A model generated the notes under the pieces. It saw only the letters and a program-made list of their open reading frames with translations. It had not been told where the DNA came from and did no database searches. A stretch of DNA of 64,000 nucleotides from Methylobacillus flagellatus_A. Lineage in GTDB: Bacteria > Pseudomonadota > Gammaproteobacteria > Burkholderiales > Methylophilaceae. Shown here piece after piece: positions 33,679 to 42,401 of the stretch. The stretch lies in NCBI RefSeq assembly GCF_031344055.1, contig NZ_JADBEN010000005.1; one strand, 5' to 3'. Made by a program: the position numbers and the translations under genes. The stretch's first letter is position 1. Each line of letters starts with the position of its first letter.

Positions 33679-34259
33679 CGTTGCTCCTTCCCAGGCCATT
33701 CGCCGCGGAGAAATTTCTCCGCATGGAACAATGCGACGATGGTCTTGCCGTCGGTCAGCTCGCCATTTCGTATCATCTGCAGGCACTGCTCCAAGCTGGC
33801 CTCAAACAACTGCAAGGCTTCGTCCACATCACGGTTATGCTGTCCGGCGGACAAGCCTCGGGCAAGGTAGATGTGGATCACCTCGTTGGAATAGCCGATG
33901 CAGGGATGCTGCAGGCCAAGATAAACCCACTCTGCCGCCGTATAGCCTGTTTCCTCAAGCAATTCCCGCTTCCCCGTTTCCAGGTGCGGCTCTCCTGCGT
34001 CGATCTTGCCGGCAGGCAGCTCGATGAACACGCGGGACAAGGGATAACGGAACTGACGCTCGAGCAATAAATTGCCGTTATCCAGCACGGGAACTACCAC
34101 CACCGCGCCGGGATGGATGACATATTCGCGCTGGCTGGTGGCTCCCGAGGGCACGCGCACCTGGTCGCGCTTAACCAGCAGCATGCCGCCCTCGGCAATG
34201 GTCTCGGATGACAAGGTGACCTCGGCAAGGTCCTGGTCGTCGTATCGGTGATGACTCAT
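33675..34259 (-). CDS. nudF: Nudix hydrolase, ADP-ribose pyrophosphatase-like
   Basis: A 194-residue protein. The Nudix box spans residues 84-106, with its key Gly84, Glu90, the REL at 98-100 and the EE/G at 102-105, the metal-binding catalytic helix. The flanking residues (REYVIHPGAVVVVPVL, RQFRYPLSRVFIELPAG) are typical of ADP-ribose/ADP-sugar pyrophosphatases. It probably hydrolyses ADP-ribose to AMP and ribose phosphate. It is 39 nt downstream of the DUF2818-like gene. The gene symbol is by family resemblance. Confidence 0.85.
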   Translation of the reverse strand: MSHHRYDDQDLAEVTLSSETIAEGGMLLVKRDQVRVPSGATSQREYVIHPGAVVVVPVLDNGNLLLERQFRYPLSRVFIELPAGKIDAGEPHLETGKRELLEETGYTAAEWVYLGLQHPCIGYSNEVIHIYLARGLSAGQHNRDVDEALQLFEASLEQCLQMIRNGELTDGKTIVALFHAEKFLRGEWPGKEQR

Positions 34260-34298
34260 AAGATGAACTCTTGGTGTGATAGGGCGGGGGCGCAGTCC

Positions 34299-34592
34299 CT
34301 AGGGCTTGCGCCAGAGATAGCGGTATACGAAACCCGGGAATGCAAAGACGATGAACAAGCTGAAAGTGATGGCGTAAAACTCCCAGCCCTGCGCAGCCAC
34401 CTGGCCAATGCTGCCGCGCTCAACTGCAATCGCGATCATGCCGACCGCGAAATATAGTGCGACTAGCTCCAGCAAGCTCCAGCCAATGGCTTTACGCTGG
34501 CCTTTCAACGGAATGAGGTAAAACAGGCGCTCGGAAAACCAAGGCAGGTTGGCCGCAAGCAATGCCAGCAGCAACAGGATCGTAATTGTCAT
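34299..34592 (-). CDS. DUF2818-like small membrane protein
   Basis: A 97-residue protein with three hydrophobic segments (TITILLLLALLAANLPW, LLELVALYFAVGMIAI, FYAITFSLFIVFAFPGFVY). It resembles the DUF2818 family, which follows nuoN in many betaproteobacteria. It lies 47 nt after nuoN, so it is probably co-transcribed with complex I. A role in assembly or stability of complex I is only an inference from position. Confidence 0.75.
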   Translation of the reverse strand: MTITILLLLALLAANLPWFSERLFYLIPLKGQRKAIGWSLLELVALYFAVGMIAIAVERGSIGQVAAQGWEFYAITFSLFIVFAFPGFVYRYLWRKP

Positions 34593-34639
34593 GACGTAGG
34601 CTACACTTCAGGCGCAGCGTATGGCTGTACCTGACCTGA

Positions 34640-36088
34640 TTATTGAATGCTGTGAATAATGGCATAGGCGCAGGCGTCCATGAGACGTTGCGGCAGCATG
34701 CCGAGTATGAGTAAACCAATAGCATTAATACTCAAGACCAGCTTCATGTCAATTGGTGCCGCAATCGCGCTGCGGTCATCCGGCTCGTCAAAGTACACAT
34801 ATTTGACGACACGAAGATAGTAGAAGGCGCCAATCAGCGCCATGAGCACGGCAAAGACCACCAGTACCGTGAACCCTGCCTGCAACGCAGCCTGCAATAC
34901 CGTGAACTTGGCGTAGAAACCCAGCGTCGGCGGGATGCCTGCCATGGAAAACATGACCAGCAACATCAGGAAGGCATACCAGGGATTGCGCTGGTTCAGT
35001 CCCTTGAGGTCTTCCAGTCTATCTGCTTCAAAGCCCTGGCGGCTCAAGAGCAGGATGACGCCGAAGCCTGCCAATGTCATCAGCACGTACGACAGGATGT
35101 AGAAGGTCGCCGAGGCATAACCGTTCAGGCTGGCGCTCAAAAAACCCAGCAGCAGGAAGCCGATATGCGAAATGGTCGAGTACGCCAGCATGCGCTTGAT
35201 ATTGGTTTGCGCAATCGCGGCAATATTGCCTATCGCCATCGACAAGACGGCCATGATGATCAACATCCCCTGCCAGTCCGCCGCGAGCACGAACATGGCC
35301 TGGATCAACAGGCGCACCACCATGGCGAAGGCCGCTATCTTGGTTGCCGACCCGATAAACAAGGTCACCGCCGTCGGCGAGCCGTGATAGACGTCCGGCA
35401 CCCACATCTGGAACGGCGCCGCGCCAAGCTTGAAAGCCAAGCCGGCGACAATGAACACCAAGCCCAGCACCAGCACGCCATGATCCGGCGCGCCATTGAG
35501 CAATGCCTCGGCCACCCCGGCGATATTCAAGCTGCCGGTCACGCCATAGAGCATGGACATGCCGTACAGCAACATGCCGGATGCAAGCGCGCCGAGCACG
35601 AAATACTTCATCGCGGCCTCGGTCGAACTGGCGTTGTCCCTGTCCAGCGCCACCAACGCATACAAGGATAGTGAAAGCAATTCCAGGCCGATGTACAAGG
35701 TGAGGAAATGCTGCCCCGACACCATGACCATCATGCCCAGGGTCGAGAACAGCACCAAAGCATAGAACTCGCCCCTGAACATGCCCCGCAACGAGACATA
35801 GGTGCGGGTGTAGATCAGGGTGACCGAAGTGGCCAAGTAGATTCCCAGTTTCAGGATATCCGCAAGCGCGTCATCCACGAACATGCCGTTAAAGGCGTAT
35901 TCCACCACGGTAGAATGGGTCACTACGGTAATGATGGCCGCAGCAAGCAAGGTCAGCTGCGAGAGCACATAAATTAGGAAACGGCTAGACGGCTTGAGGA
36001 ACAGGTCCAGCAACAGGATAAACATCGCCATCGCGAGCACGACGATTTCCGGTAGTGCTGTCATCAGGTCAAGGGATATGGCATTCAT
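34640..36088 (-). CDS. nuoN: NADH-quinone oxidoreductase subunit N
   Basis: A 482-residue, 14-helix antiporter-like proton-pumping subunit. The motif region KLGAAPFQMWVPDVYHGSPT carries the conserved Lys and Pro of the broken helix, and KRMLAYSTISHIGFLLLG is the second signature. It is the last nuo gene in the operon, 21 nt after nuoM. Confidence 0.96.
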   Translation of the reverse strand: MNAISLDLMTALPEIVVLAMAMFILLLDLFLKPSSRFLIYVLSQLTLLAAAIITVVTHSTVVEYAFNGMFVDDALADILKLGIYLATSVTLIYTRTYVSLRGMFRGEFYALVLFSTLGMMVMVSGQHFLTLYIGLELLSLSLYALVALDRDNASSTEAAMKYFVLGALASGMLLYGMSMLYGVTGSLNIAGVAEALLNGAPDHGVLVLGLVFIVAGLAFKLGAAPFQMWVPDVYHGSPTAVTLFIGSATKIAAFAMVVRLLIQAMFVLAADWQGMLIIMAVLSMAIGNIAAIAQTNIKRMLAYSTISHIGFLLLGFLSASLNGYASATFYILSYVLMTLAGFGVILLLSRQGFEADRLEDLKGLNQRNPWYAFLMLLVMFSMAGIPPTLGFYAKFTVLQAALQAGFTVLVVFAVLMALIGAFYYLRVVKYVYFDEPDDRSAIAAPIDMKLVLSINAIGLLILGMLPQRLMDACAYAIIHSIQ

Positions 36089-36109
36089 GTCGGTATATTC
36101 TCGTCACAA

Positions 36110-37597
36110 TTACAGTGGCGGCAGCTTGCTCAACGCCATATGCTCAAGCAGTTGGCTCACGGTTGCGTGGGTCACTTCGGTGATGGGCTGCGGATAGATC
36201 CCGAAACCCAGCACCAGAATGGCCAACAGGCCCAGGATGAAGAACTCTCGCCGATTGATATCCTGCAGTGCGGCCACCTGGGGATTCGCGATCTCGCCGT
36301 AATAAACCCGCTTGATCATCCACAAGGTGTAAGCGGCGCCAAAGATCAGGGTGGTCGCCGCCAGGAAGGCATACCAGAAATTCACCTGCACCGTACCCAG
36401 GATCACCATGAACTCGCCGACGAAGCCGGATGTGCCCGGCAAGCCCGCATTGGCCATGGCGAACAGCACGGCAAAAGCCGTAAACACCGGCATGGTGTTG
36501 ACCACGCCGCCGTAATCCGCAATCTGGCGCGAATGCATGCGGTCATACAGCACGCCCACGGAGAGGAACATCGCGGAAGAAATGAAGCCGTGCGAGATCA
36601 TCTGCACGATCGCGCCTTCCAGGCCCAGTGGGTTGAACAGGAAAAAGCCCAGGGTGACGAAGCCCATGTGCGAAATGGACGAATACGCGATCAGCTTCTT
36701 CATATCCTTCTGCACCAGGGCCACCAGCGCGATATACACCACGGCGATCAACGACAGGGTGATCATGAAGCCCGCCAGGTAATGCGACGCGTCCGGCGCG
36801 ATGGGCATGGCGAAACGCAGGAAGCTATACCCGCCCAGCTTGAGCGCGATCGCGGCAAGCACCACCGAGCCGCCTGTCGGCGCCTCGACGTGGGCGTCCG
36901 GCAGCCAGGTATGCACGGGCCACATCGGGATCTTGACGGCAAACGCCATGAAGAAGGCGATGAATATCCAGACCTGCACGTCCAAGGCCAACGGCATGCG
37001 GTAATACTCGGCGATATCGAAACTGCCGCTCTGGTGATACAGGTAGATGAACGCCACCAGCATCAGCAACGAACCGAGCAAGGTATAGAGGAAGAACTTG
37101 ATCGTGGCATAGACCCGGTTCGGCCCGCCCCACACGCCGATCACCAGGAACATCGGGATCAGCATCGCCTCCCAGAAGATATAGTAGAGGATGGCGTCCA
37201 AGGCGGAGAATACGCCGATCATGATGCCGGACATGATGAGGAAGGCTGCCATGTATTGCGCCACCCGCTTCTCGATCACCTCCCAGCCGGCGATGACAAC
37301 GATGAAGGTGGTAAAGCTGGTCAGCAGGATCAAGGGCACTGCAATCCCGTCTACGCCCAGATGGTATTGGATATTGAACGCAGGAATCCACTGCAGGCGC
37401 TCCACGAACTGGAAGCCGCCATATTGCGTATCGAAACCGAGATAGAGCGGCACGGTCACGGCAAAGCCGGCAATGCTGCCCAGCAGGGCCAGCCAGCGCG
37501 CAGCGCCGGCGTGCTTGTCCCCGCCGGTGAACAGCACCAATACGCCTGCCAGGATAGGCACCCAGATCGACAGGCTCAGGAAAGGTAAGTCATTCAT
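36110..37597 (-). CDS. nuoM: NADH-quinone oxidoreductase subunit M
   Basis: A 495-residue antiporter-like subunit. The motif KIPMWPVHTWLPDAHVEAPT (conserved Lys, HTWLPDAH) and KKLIAYSSISHMGFVTLG are present; the N-terminal Glu lies in FYIFWEAMLIPM-type context (ILYYIFWEAML). It carries one proton channel of the membrane arm. It ends 21 nt before nuoN. Confidence 0.97.
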   Translation of the reverse strand: MNDLPFLSLSIWVPILAGVLVLFTGGDKHAGAARWLALLGSIAGFAVTVPLYLGFDTQYGGFQFVERLQWIPAFNIQYHLGVDGIAVPLILLTSFTTFIVVIAGWEVIEKRVAQYMAAFLIMSGIMIGVFSALDAILYYIFWEAMLIPMFLVIGVWGGPNRVYATIKFFLYTLLGSLLMLVAFIYLYHQSGSFDIAEYYRMPLALDVQVWIFIAFFMAFAVKIPMWPVHTWLPDAHVEAPTGGSVVLAAIALKLGGYSFLRFAMPIAPDASHYLAGFMITLSLIAVVYIALVALVQKDMKKLIAYSSISHMGFVTLGFFLFNPLGLEGAIVQMISHGFISSAMFLSVGVLYDRMHSRQIADYGGVVNTMPVFTAFAVLFAMANAGLPGTSGFVGEFMVILGTVQVNFWYAFLAATTLIFGAAYTLWMIKRVYYGEIANPQVAALQDINRREFFILGLLAILVLGFGIYPQPITEVTHATVSQLLEHMALSKLPPL

Positions 37598-37603
37598 AGC
37601 TTG

Positions 37604-39628
37604 TTATATTTTCATGAAGACGGTGAGCAGGAGGAAAACGCCGATGATCATGGCAAACGCATAGTGGTACACCAAGCCGGTCTGCAGGCGTCTCACCAGT
37701 CCGGCAACGCAGGCCACCAAGCGCGCAGAGCCGTTCACCAGCAGGCCGTCTATCAGCTTGACGTCCCCGATCCGCCAGAGCTTGCCGCCAAGGAAGCGAG
37801 AGCCGCCGGCAAAGAATTTCTCGTTGAAGCTGTCGAAGCCGTACTTGTTGTCGAGGATGCGGTATACCAGCCCGAACCTGTCCTTGATCGCTGCCGGGAT
37901 ATCCGGGCGCTTCATGTAGAAGAACCAGGCCAAAGCCACGCCGGAAGCCGCGAGGATGAACGGCAGCGATGTCAGCCCATGCAGCGCCATCGCCCATGCG
38001 CCGTGGAAATGATGCGCCAGCTCGTGCATTGCGCCGTGCTGATGGTGATCCACATAGATGATGTCGTTGAAGTAATCGCCGAACACCATCGCATCGATCG
38101 CGACATAACCGATCAGCACCGAGGGAATGGCCAGCAGCACCAACGGCACCGTCACCACCCATGGGGATTCATGCGGCTTGTCGTGCGGCCCTAGCCCATG
38201 ATGGTGCTCGTCATGTTGATCATCATGGTGGTGTTCGTCATGATGGTCGTGGGCTTTTTCCTGCATCCATTTTTCCTTACCGTGGAAGACGAGGAAATAC
38301 ATGCGGAAGGAATAGAACGCGGTGACGAACACGCCTGCGAGCACGGCAAAATAGGCAAAGCCGCTACCGGGAATATGGGAGAAACTGACGGCCTCGATGA
38401 TGGAATCCTTGGAATAGAAGCCGCTGAACCATGGCGTGCCGATCAGGGCCAGCGAGCCGACCAAGGAGGTGATCCAGGTGATTGGCATGTATTTGCGCAA
38501 GCCGCCCATGTTGCGCATGTCCTGGTCGTGGTGCATGCCCATGATCACCGACCCTGCCCCGAGGAACAGCAAGGCCTTGAAGAAGGCATGCGTCATCAGG
38601 TGGAAAATCGCCACCGAATAGGCGGAAACGCCCAACGCCACCGTCATGTAGCCCAGCTGCGACAGGGTGGAATACGCCACCACCCGCTTGATGTCGTGCT
38701 GGATGATGCCGAGGAAGCCCATGAACAAGGCCGTGATCGCGCCGATCACCAATACGAACGACAAGGCCGTGGTCGACAGTTCATACAATGGCGACATGCG
38801 CGCCACCATGAAGATGCCGGCCGTCACCATGGTAGCGGCATGGATCAATGCGGAGATCGGGGTCGGGCCTTCCATGGAATCCGGCAGCCAAACGTGCAGC
38901 GGCACCTGCGCCGACTTGCCCATGGCGCCGATGAACAGCAGGATGCAGATCACCGTCATCAATGACCACGGATGCCCAGGCACCAACTCAACCGTGGTAT
39001 CGGCAAATTGCGGCGCAATCGAGAACACGGCGGCGTAATCCAGGCTGCCGAGATAGTACAGCACCATGCCGATACCGAGCAGGAAGCCGAAATCGCCGAC
39101 GCGGTTGACGAGGAATGCCTTAAGGTTGGCATAAATCGCCGTCGGCCGCTTGTACCAGAAGCCGATCAACAGGTAGGACACCAGCCCCACCGCTTCCCAG
39201 CCGAAGAAGAGCTGCATGAAGTTGTTGCTCATCACCAGCATCAGCATCGAGAAGGTGAACAGCGAAATGTAGCTGAAGAAACGGCTGTAGCCGGGGTCTT
39301 CCGCCATATAGCCGATGGTGTAGATATGCACCATCAGCGAAACGAAGGTCACCACCACCATCATGGTCGCCGTGAGGCGGTCGACGAGGAACCCTACCTC
39401 GAAGCGGTGCCCGCCGCTGGTCAGCCAGGTATACACCGTGCCGTTGAAGATATTGCCGTGCAATGCGTCCATGAATACGCAGACAGACAAGGCAAACGAA
39501 GCAGCCACGCCGGCAATCGTTAGCCAATGCGCCGAAGCGCGGGGCAACTGGCGGCCAAACAGGCCGACCACGGCGGCGGCGAGCAATGGCAGCAGGGGAA
39601 TCCAGAGATAAAGGCTTTGCACCGTCAT
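37604..39628 (-). CDS. nuoL: NADH-quinone oxidoreductase subunit L
   Basis: A 674-residue distal antiporter-like subunit with the long lateral helix at the C-terminus. Signatures include KSAQVPLHVWLPDSMEGPTP and KRVVAYSTLSQLGYM. A cytoplasmic or periplasmic loop at residues 460-486 is extremely His-rich (12 of 27). The gene is 6 nt upstream of nuoM. The C-terminal extension (NKYGFDSFNEKFFAGG onward) is the piston helix. Confidence 0.97.
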   Translation of the reverse strand: MTVQSLYLWIPLLPLLAAAVVGLFGRQLPRASAHWLTIAGVAASFALSVCVFMDALHGNIFNGTVYTWLTSGGHRFEVGFLVDRLTATMMVVVTFVSLMVHIYTIGYMAEDPGYSRFFSYISLFTFSMLMLVMSNNFMQLFFGWEAVGLVSYLLIGFWYKRPTAIYANLKAFLVNRVGDFGFLLGIGMVLYYLGSLDYAAVFSIAPQFADTTVELVPGHPWSLMTVICILLFIGAMGKSAQVPLHVWLPDSMEGPTPISALIHAATMVTAGIFMVARMSPLYELSTTALSFVLVIGAITALFMGFLGIIQHDIKRVVAYSTLSQLGYMTVALGVSAYSVAIFHLMTHAFFKALLFLGAGSVIMGMHHDQDMRNMGGLRKYMPITWITSLVGSLALIGTPWFSGFYSKDSIIEAVSFSHIPGSGFAYFAVLAGVFVTAFYSFRMYFLVFHGKEKWMQEKAHDHHDEHHHDDQHDEHHHGLGPHDKPHESPWVVTVPLVLLAIPSVLIGYVAIDAMVFGDYFNDIIYVDHHQHGAMHELAHHFHGAWAMALHGLTSLPFILAASGVALAWFFYMKRPDIPAAIKDRFGLVYRILDNKYGFDSFNEKFFAGGSRFLGGKLWRIGDVKLIDGLLVNGSARLVACVAGLVRRLQTGLVYHYAFAMIIGVFLLLTVFMKI

Positions 39629-39687
39629 GCCGATACTCCAGGGCTCAACACGGCATGCCGAATGAAAATTTGCAGGGCTCGCATGGT

Positions 39688-39996
39688 TTATCCTTTCAAG
39701 CTGCCAATATCATCGACATTGATGGTTCTCAAATTGCGGAACAGCAGGACGAGAATCGCCAGGCCGATTGCAGACTCGGCCGCAGCCACGGTAAGAATGA
39801 AAAATACGAATATCTGCCCGGCAATATCATTCAGGTAATACGAGAATGCAATGAAATTCATGTTCACCGCCAACAGCATCAATTCGATCGCCATCAACAG
39901 CACGATCACGTTCTTGCGGTTGAGGAAAATGCCGATCACGCTGATGGCGAACAATATCGAGCCCAAAATCAGGTAGTGCGAGAGTCCTACACTCAT
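39688..39996 (-). CDS. nuoK: NADH-quinone oxidoreductase subunit K
   Basis: A 102-residue three-helix subunit. I chose ATG 39996 (SVGLSHYLILGSILFAI), which has GGGGA upstream and the family's usual length; an earlier in-frame ATG at 40026 overlaps nuoJ. The conserved membrane Glu residues are in MAIELMLLAVN and VAAAESAIGLA, part of the proton path. Confidence 0.96.
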   Translation of the reverse strand: MSVGLSHYLILGSILFAISVIGIFLNRKNVIVLLMAIELMLLAVNMNFIAFSYYLNDIAGQIFVFFILTVAAAESAIGLAILVLLFRNLRTINVDDIGSLKG

Positions 39997-40012
39997 TGCT
40001 GCATCCCCATTC

Positions 40013-40651
40013 TTATTTCTTTTCAACCGCAGGTTCTGAAGCCAGCACGATTTCCTTTTCTGCCGGCATGCTGACGATGCGCACGCGGTCGGCGCGCTTG
40101 ACCTTGACCTGCTCCGCAGGGTCCATGAACTTGGAGTCCTTGCGCTCGCGCAAGGTCAGCGCAATCGCCGCCACGATCGCGACCAGCAGCACGACGGAAG
40201 CCAGCTCGAACGGCAGCAGGTAATCGGTGTACAGCTGGCGCCCGATCTCGGCAGTATTGCTATATCCCGTCGGCCGGGGCGCAGGCGCGCTGAGCATGTC
40301 CGCGCTGAAATGCTTGCTGCCCAGGATCATCACCATTTCGGCGGCCATGAGAAGACCGACCGGCAAGGCAACCGGCAATGCGTTCCAGAACCCTTCGCGT
40401 AATTTGTCGAGATTGATGTCGAGCATCATCACGACGAAGAGGAACAACACCATCACCGCGCCGACGTAAACCAGCACCAGGGCAATGGCAAGGAATTCGG
40501 CCTCCAGCAGCAGCCAGATGCCTGCGGCAGTGAAAAAAGCCAATACCAGGAACAAAGCGGCATGCACCGGGTTGCGGGCCGTAATCACGCGCAATCCGGC
40601 AAACAGCAGGATGGCGGCTAGGGCGTAAAAAACATAATCCTGGAATATCAT
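40013..40651 (-). CDS. nuoJ: NADH-quinone oxidoreductase subunit J
   Basis: A 212-residue five-helix membrane subunit (VFYALAAILLFAGLRVI, NPVHAALFLVLAFFTAAG, VYVGAVMVLFLFVVMML). The YVGAVMVLFLFVVMM helix contains the pi-bulge segment linking quinone chemistry to pumping. It is followed by nuoK and separated from nuoI by a 196-nt gap containing an inverted-repeat element. Confidence 0.96.
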   Translation of the reverse strand: MIFQDYVFYALAAILLFAGLRVITARNPVHAALFLVLAFFTAAGIWLLLEAEFLAIALVLVYVGAVMVLFLFVVMMLDINLDKLREGFWNALPVALPVGLLMAAEMVMILGSKHFSADMLSAPAPRPTGYSNTAEIGRQLYTDYLLPFELASVVLLVAIVAAIALTLRERKDSKFMDPAEQVKVKRADRVRIVSMPAEKEIVLASEPAVEKK

Positions 40652-40723
40652 GATGCTCTCCTCATGGATACAAGCGCATTGGCAGCGCCATATCCATCAC
40701 TCCTCCTCGTGGCTTTCTTAGAT

Positions 40724-40830
40724 CGGCTTAACAAAACTCTCCTGGCGCTTTTGCCCTGCCTGGTCATACAACTGTACTGCCTGCGGCAGAGCGCCTAGCC
40801 AGGACCGCCTTGCTGAGTTTTGTTAAGCCG
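40724..40830. repeat. Long inverted-repeat element between nuoJ and nuoI
   Basis: Perfect 16-nt ends (CGGCTTAACAAAACTC at 40724-40739 and its complement at 40815-40830) enclose 75 nt. The inside has further pairing: CCTGG near the left end with CCAGG near the right, GCGC with GCGC, and a CTGCC-TGC-GGCAG hairpin. There is no ORF. It resembles a small non-autonomous mobile element (MITE-like) or a structured RNA inside the operon. Target-site duplications are not obvious. Confidence 0.7.
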
Positions 40831-40847
40831 CCCTTATTATCAAATTT

Positions 40848-41339
40848 CTAGCGATACCGCGCATCCACCGCACGGTCCGCGGCAATCTGTTCTTCATACT
40901 TGTCGCCAACGGCCAGCAGCATGGGCTTGGTATACAGCAAATCTCCGCGCTTCTCCCCGTGGTAATCGAAAATCCTGGTCTCGACAATCGAATCCACTGG
41001 GCAGGATTCTTCGCAAAAACCGCAGAAAATGCATTTGGTCAGGTCGATGTCGTAACGCGTGGTGCGGCGTGTATTGTCTTCGCGCTGCTCGGACTCGATC
41101 GTGATCGCCAAGGCCGGGCATACCGCTTCGCACAGCTTGCAGGCAATGCAGCGCTCCTCGCCGTTGGGATAGCGGCGCAGCGCATGCAGGCCGCGGAAGC
41201 GCGGGCTCATGGGCGTGCGCTCTTCGGGGAACTGCACGGTGACCTTGCGCGCGAAGAAGTAGCGGCCGGTCAGGGCCATGCCCTTGACCAGCTCAAGCAG
41301 CATGAAACTTGCGAACAATTCTTTTATCTTGCCGATCAT
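40848..41339 (-). CDS. nuoI: NADH-quinone oxidoreductase subunit I
   Basis: A 163-residue peripheral subunit with two 4Fe-4S motifs, CIACKLCEAVCP and CIFCGFCEESCP, which carry clusters N6a and N6b. It passes electrons toward NuoB. It is 42 nt downstream of nuoH. Confidence 0.97.
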   Translation of the reverse strand: MIGKIKELFASFMLLELVKGMALTGRYFFARKVTVQFPEERTPMSPRFRGLHALRRYPNGEERCIACKLCEAVCPALAITIESEQREDNTRRTTRYDIDLTKCIFCGFCEESCPVDSIVETRIFDYHGEKRGDLLYTKPMLLAVGDKYEEQIAADRAVDARYR

Positions 41340-41381
41340 CCTAGTTTCTCAATGAAATGGTTTCTCAAGTAAGCCAATCGC

Positions 41382-42401
41382 TCAATGAAACAAATAAGCC
41401 CAGCGCGTCTGCATCATCGCGCCCACGAACAATATCCAGACCAAGGTCACGGGGATGAACACCTTCCAGCCCAGGCGCATGATCTGGTCATAGCGGTAGC
41501 GCGGGAAGGTGGCACGGAACCAGAGGAAGAAGAACAGCAAGGCCGCGACCTTGAACAGCAGCCACAAGATGCTGTCGGGCAGGAACGGCACAGGCGACAG
41601 CCAGCCGCCGAGGAACATCAGCGCCGCGAGCATGGCCACGAGGATCATATTGGCGTATTCCGCCAGGAAGAACACCGCGAACGCCATGCCGGAATACTCC
41701 ACATGGAAGCCCGCCACGATTTCCGACTCGCCTTCCGCCACGTCGAACGGCGCCCGGTTGGTCTCCGCCACCGCGCTGATGAAATAGACGACGAACAAGG
41801 GAAACAACGGCAGCCAGTACCACTCCCAGAAACCGCCAGATTGGGCCAGGACGATCTTGCCCAGGTTGAGGCTGTTGGCAGACATCAATACCCCGACCAG
41901 CGCAAACCCCATCGCGATTTCATAGGAAACGATCTGTGCAGCGGAGCGCAGCGACCCGAGGAAGGCGTACTTGGAGTTGGAAGCCCAACCCGCAATGATC
42001 ACGCCGTACACGCCGACAGAGGTCATCGCCAGGATATAGAGCAAGCCTGCGTCGATGTCCGCGAGCACCAAGGTGAGGTCGAACGGCACCACGGCCCAGG
42101 CTGCCAATGCGGGCGCGATCGCCAGCACCGGGCCGAGCAGGAACAAGGTCCGGTTCGCCGCGCTCGGGATGATGATTTCCTTCATCAGCAGCTTGATGCC
42201 GTCCGCCAATGGCTGCAGCAGGCCGCGATAACCGACACGGTTCGGCCCCAGACGCACCTGCATGAAGCCGATCACCTTGCGTTCGGCCAAGGTCAGGTAA
42301 GCCACGGCGCCCATGAGCGGCAAGACGATGGCAATGATCTTGAGCAGGTTCCAGACCACGGGCCACAGCGGCCCCAGCAAGGTTTGCACTTCCGCGATCA
42401 T
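41382..42401 (-). CDS. nuoH: NADH-quinone oxidoreductase subunit H
   Basis: A 339-residue, eight-helix subunit forming the quinone-access channel. Signatures are AERKVIGFMQVRLGPNRVG and ETNRAPFDVAEGESEIVAGF, the latter with the conserved acidic cluster. It overlaps nuoG by 4 nt. Confidence 0.97.
   Translation of the reverse strand: MIAEVQTLLGPLWPVVWNLLKIIAIVLPLMGAVAYLTLAERKVIGFMQVRLGPNRVGYRGLLQPLADGIKLLMKEIIIPSAANRTLFLLGPVLAIAPALAAWAVVPFDLTLVLADIDAGLLYILAMTSVGVYGVIIAGWASNSKYAFLGSLRSAAQIVSYEIAMGFALVGVLMSANSLNLGKIVLAQSGGFWEWYWLPLFPLFVVYFISAVAETNRAPFDVAEGESEIVAGFHVEYSGMAFAVFFLAEYANMILVAMLAALMFLGGWLSPVPFLPDSILWLLFKVAALLFFFLWFRATFPRYRYDQIMRLGWKVFIPVTLVWILFVGAMMQTRWAYLFH

Noticed and set aside
36140..37588. 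A long plus-strand frame opposite nuoM
   Set aside because: It is a shadow of nuoM, rich in His, Gln and Arg with no domain signature.
40652..40847. A small gene in the nuoJ-nuoI gap
   Set aside because: No frame with a ribosome site exists; the space is taken by the inverted-repeat element.
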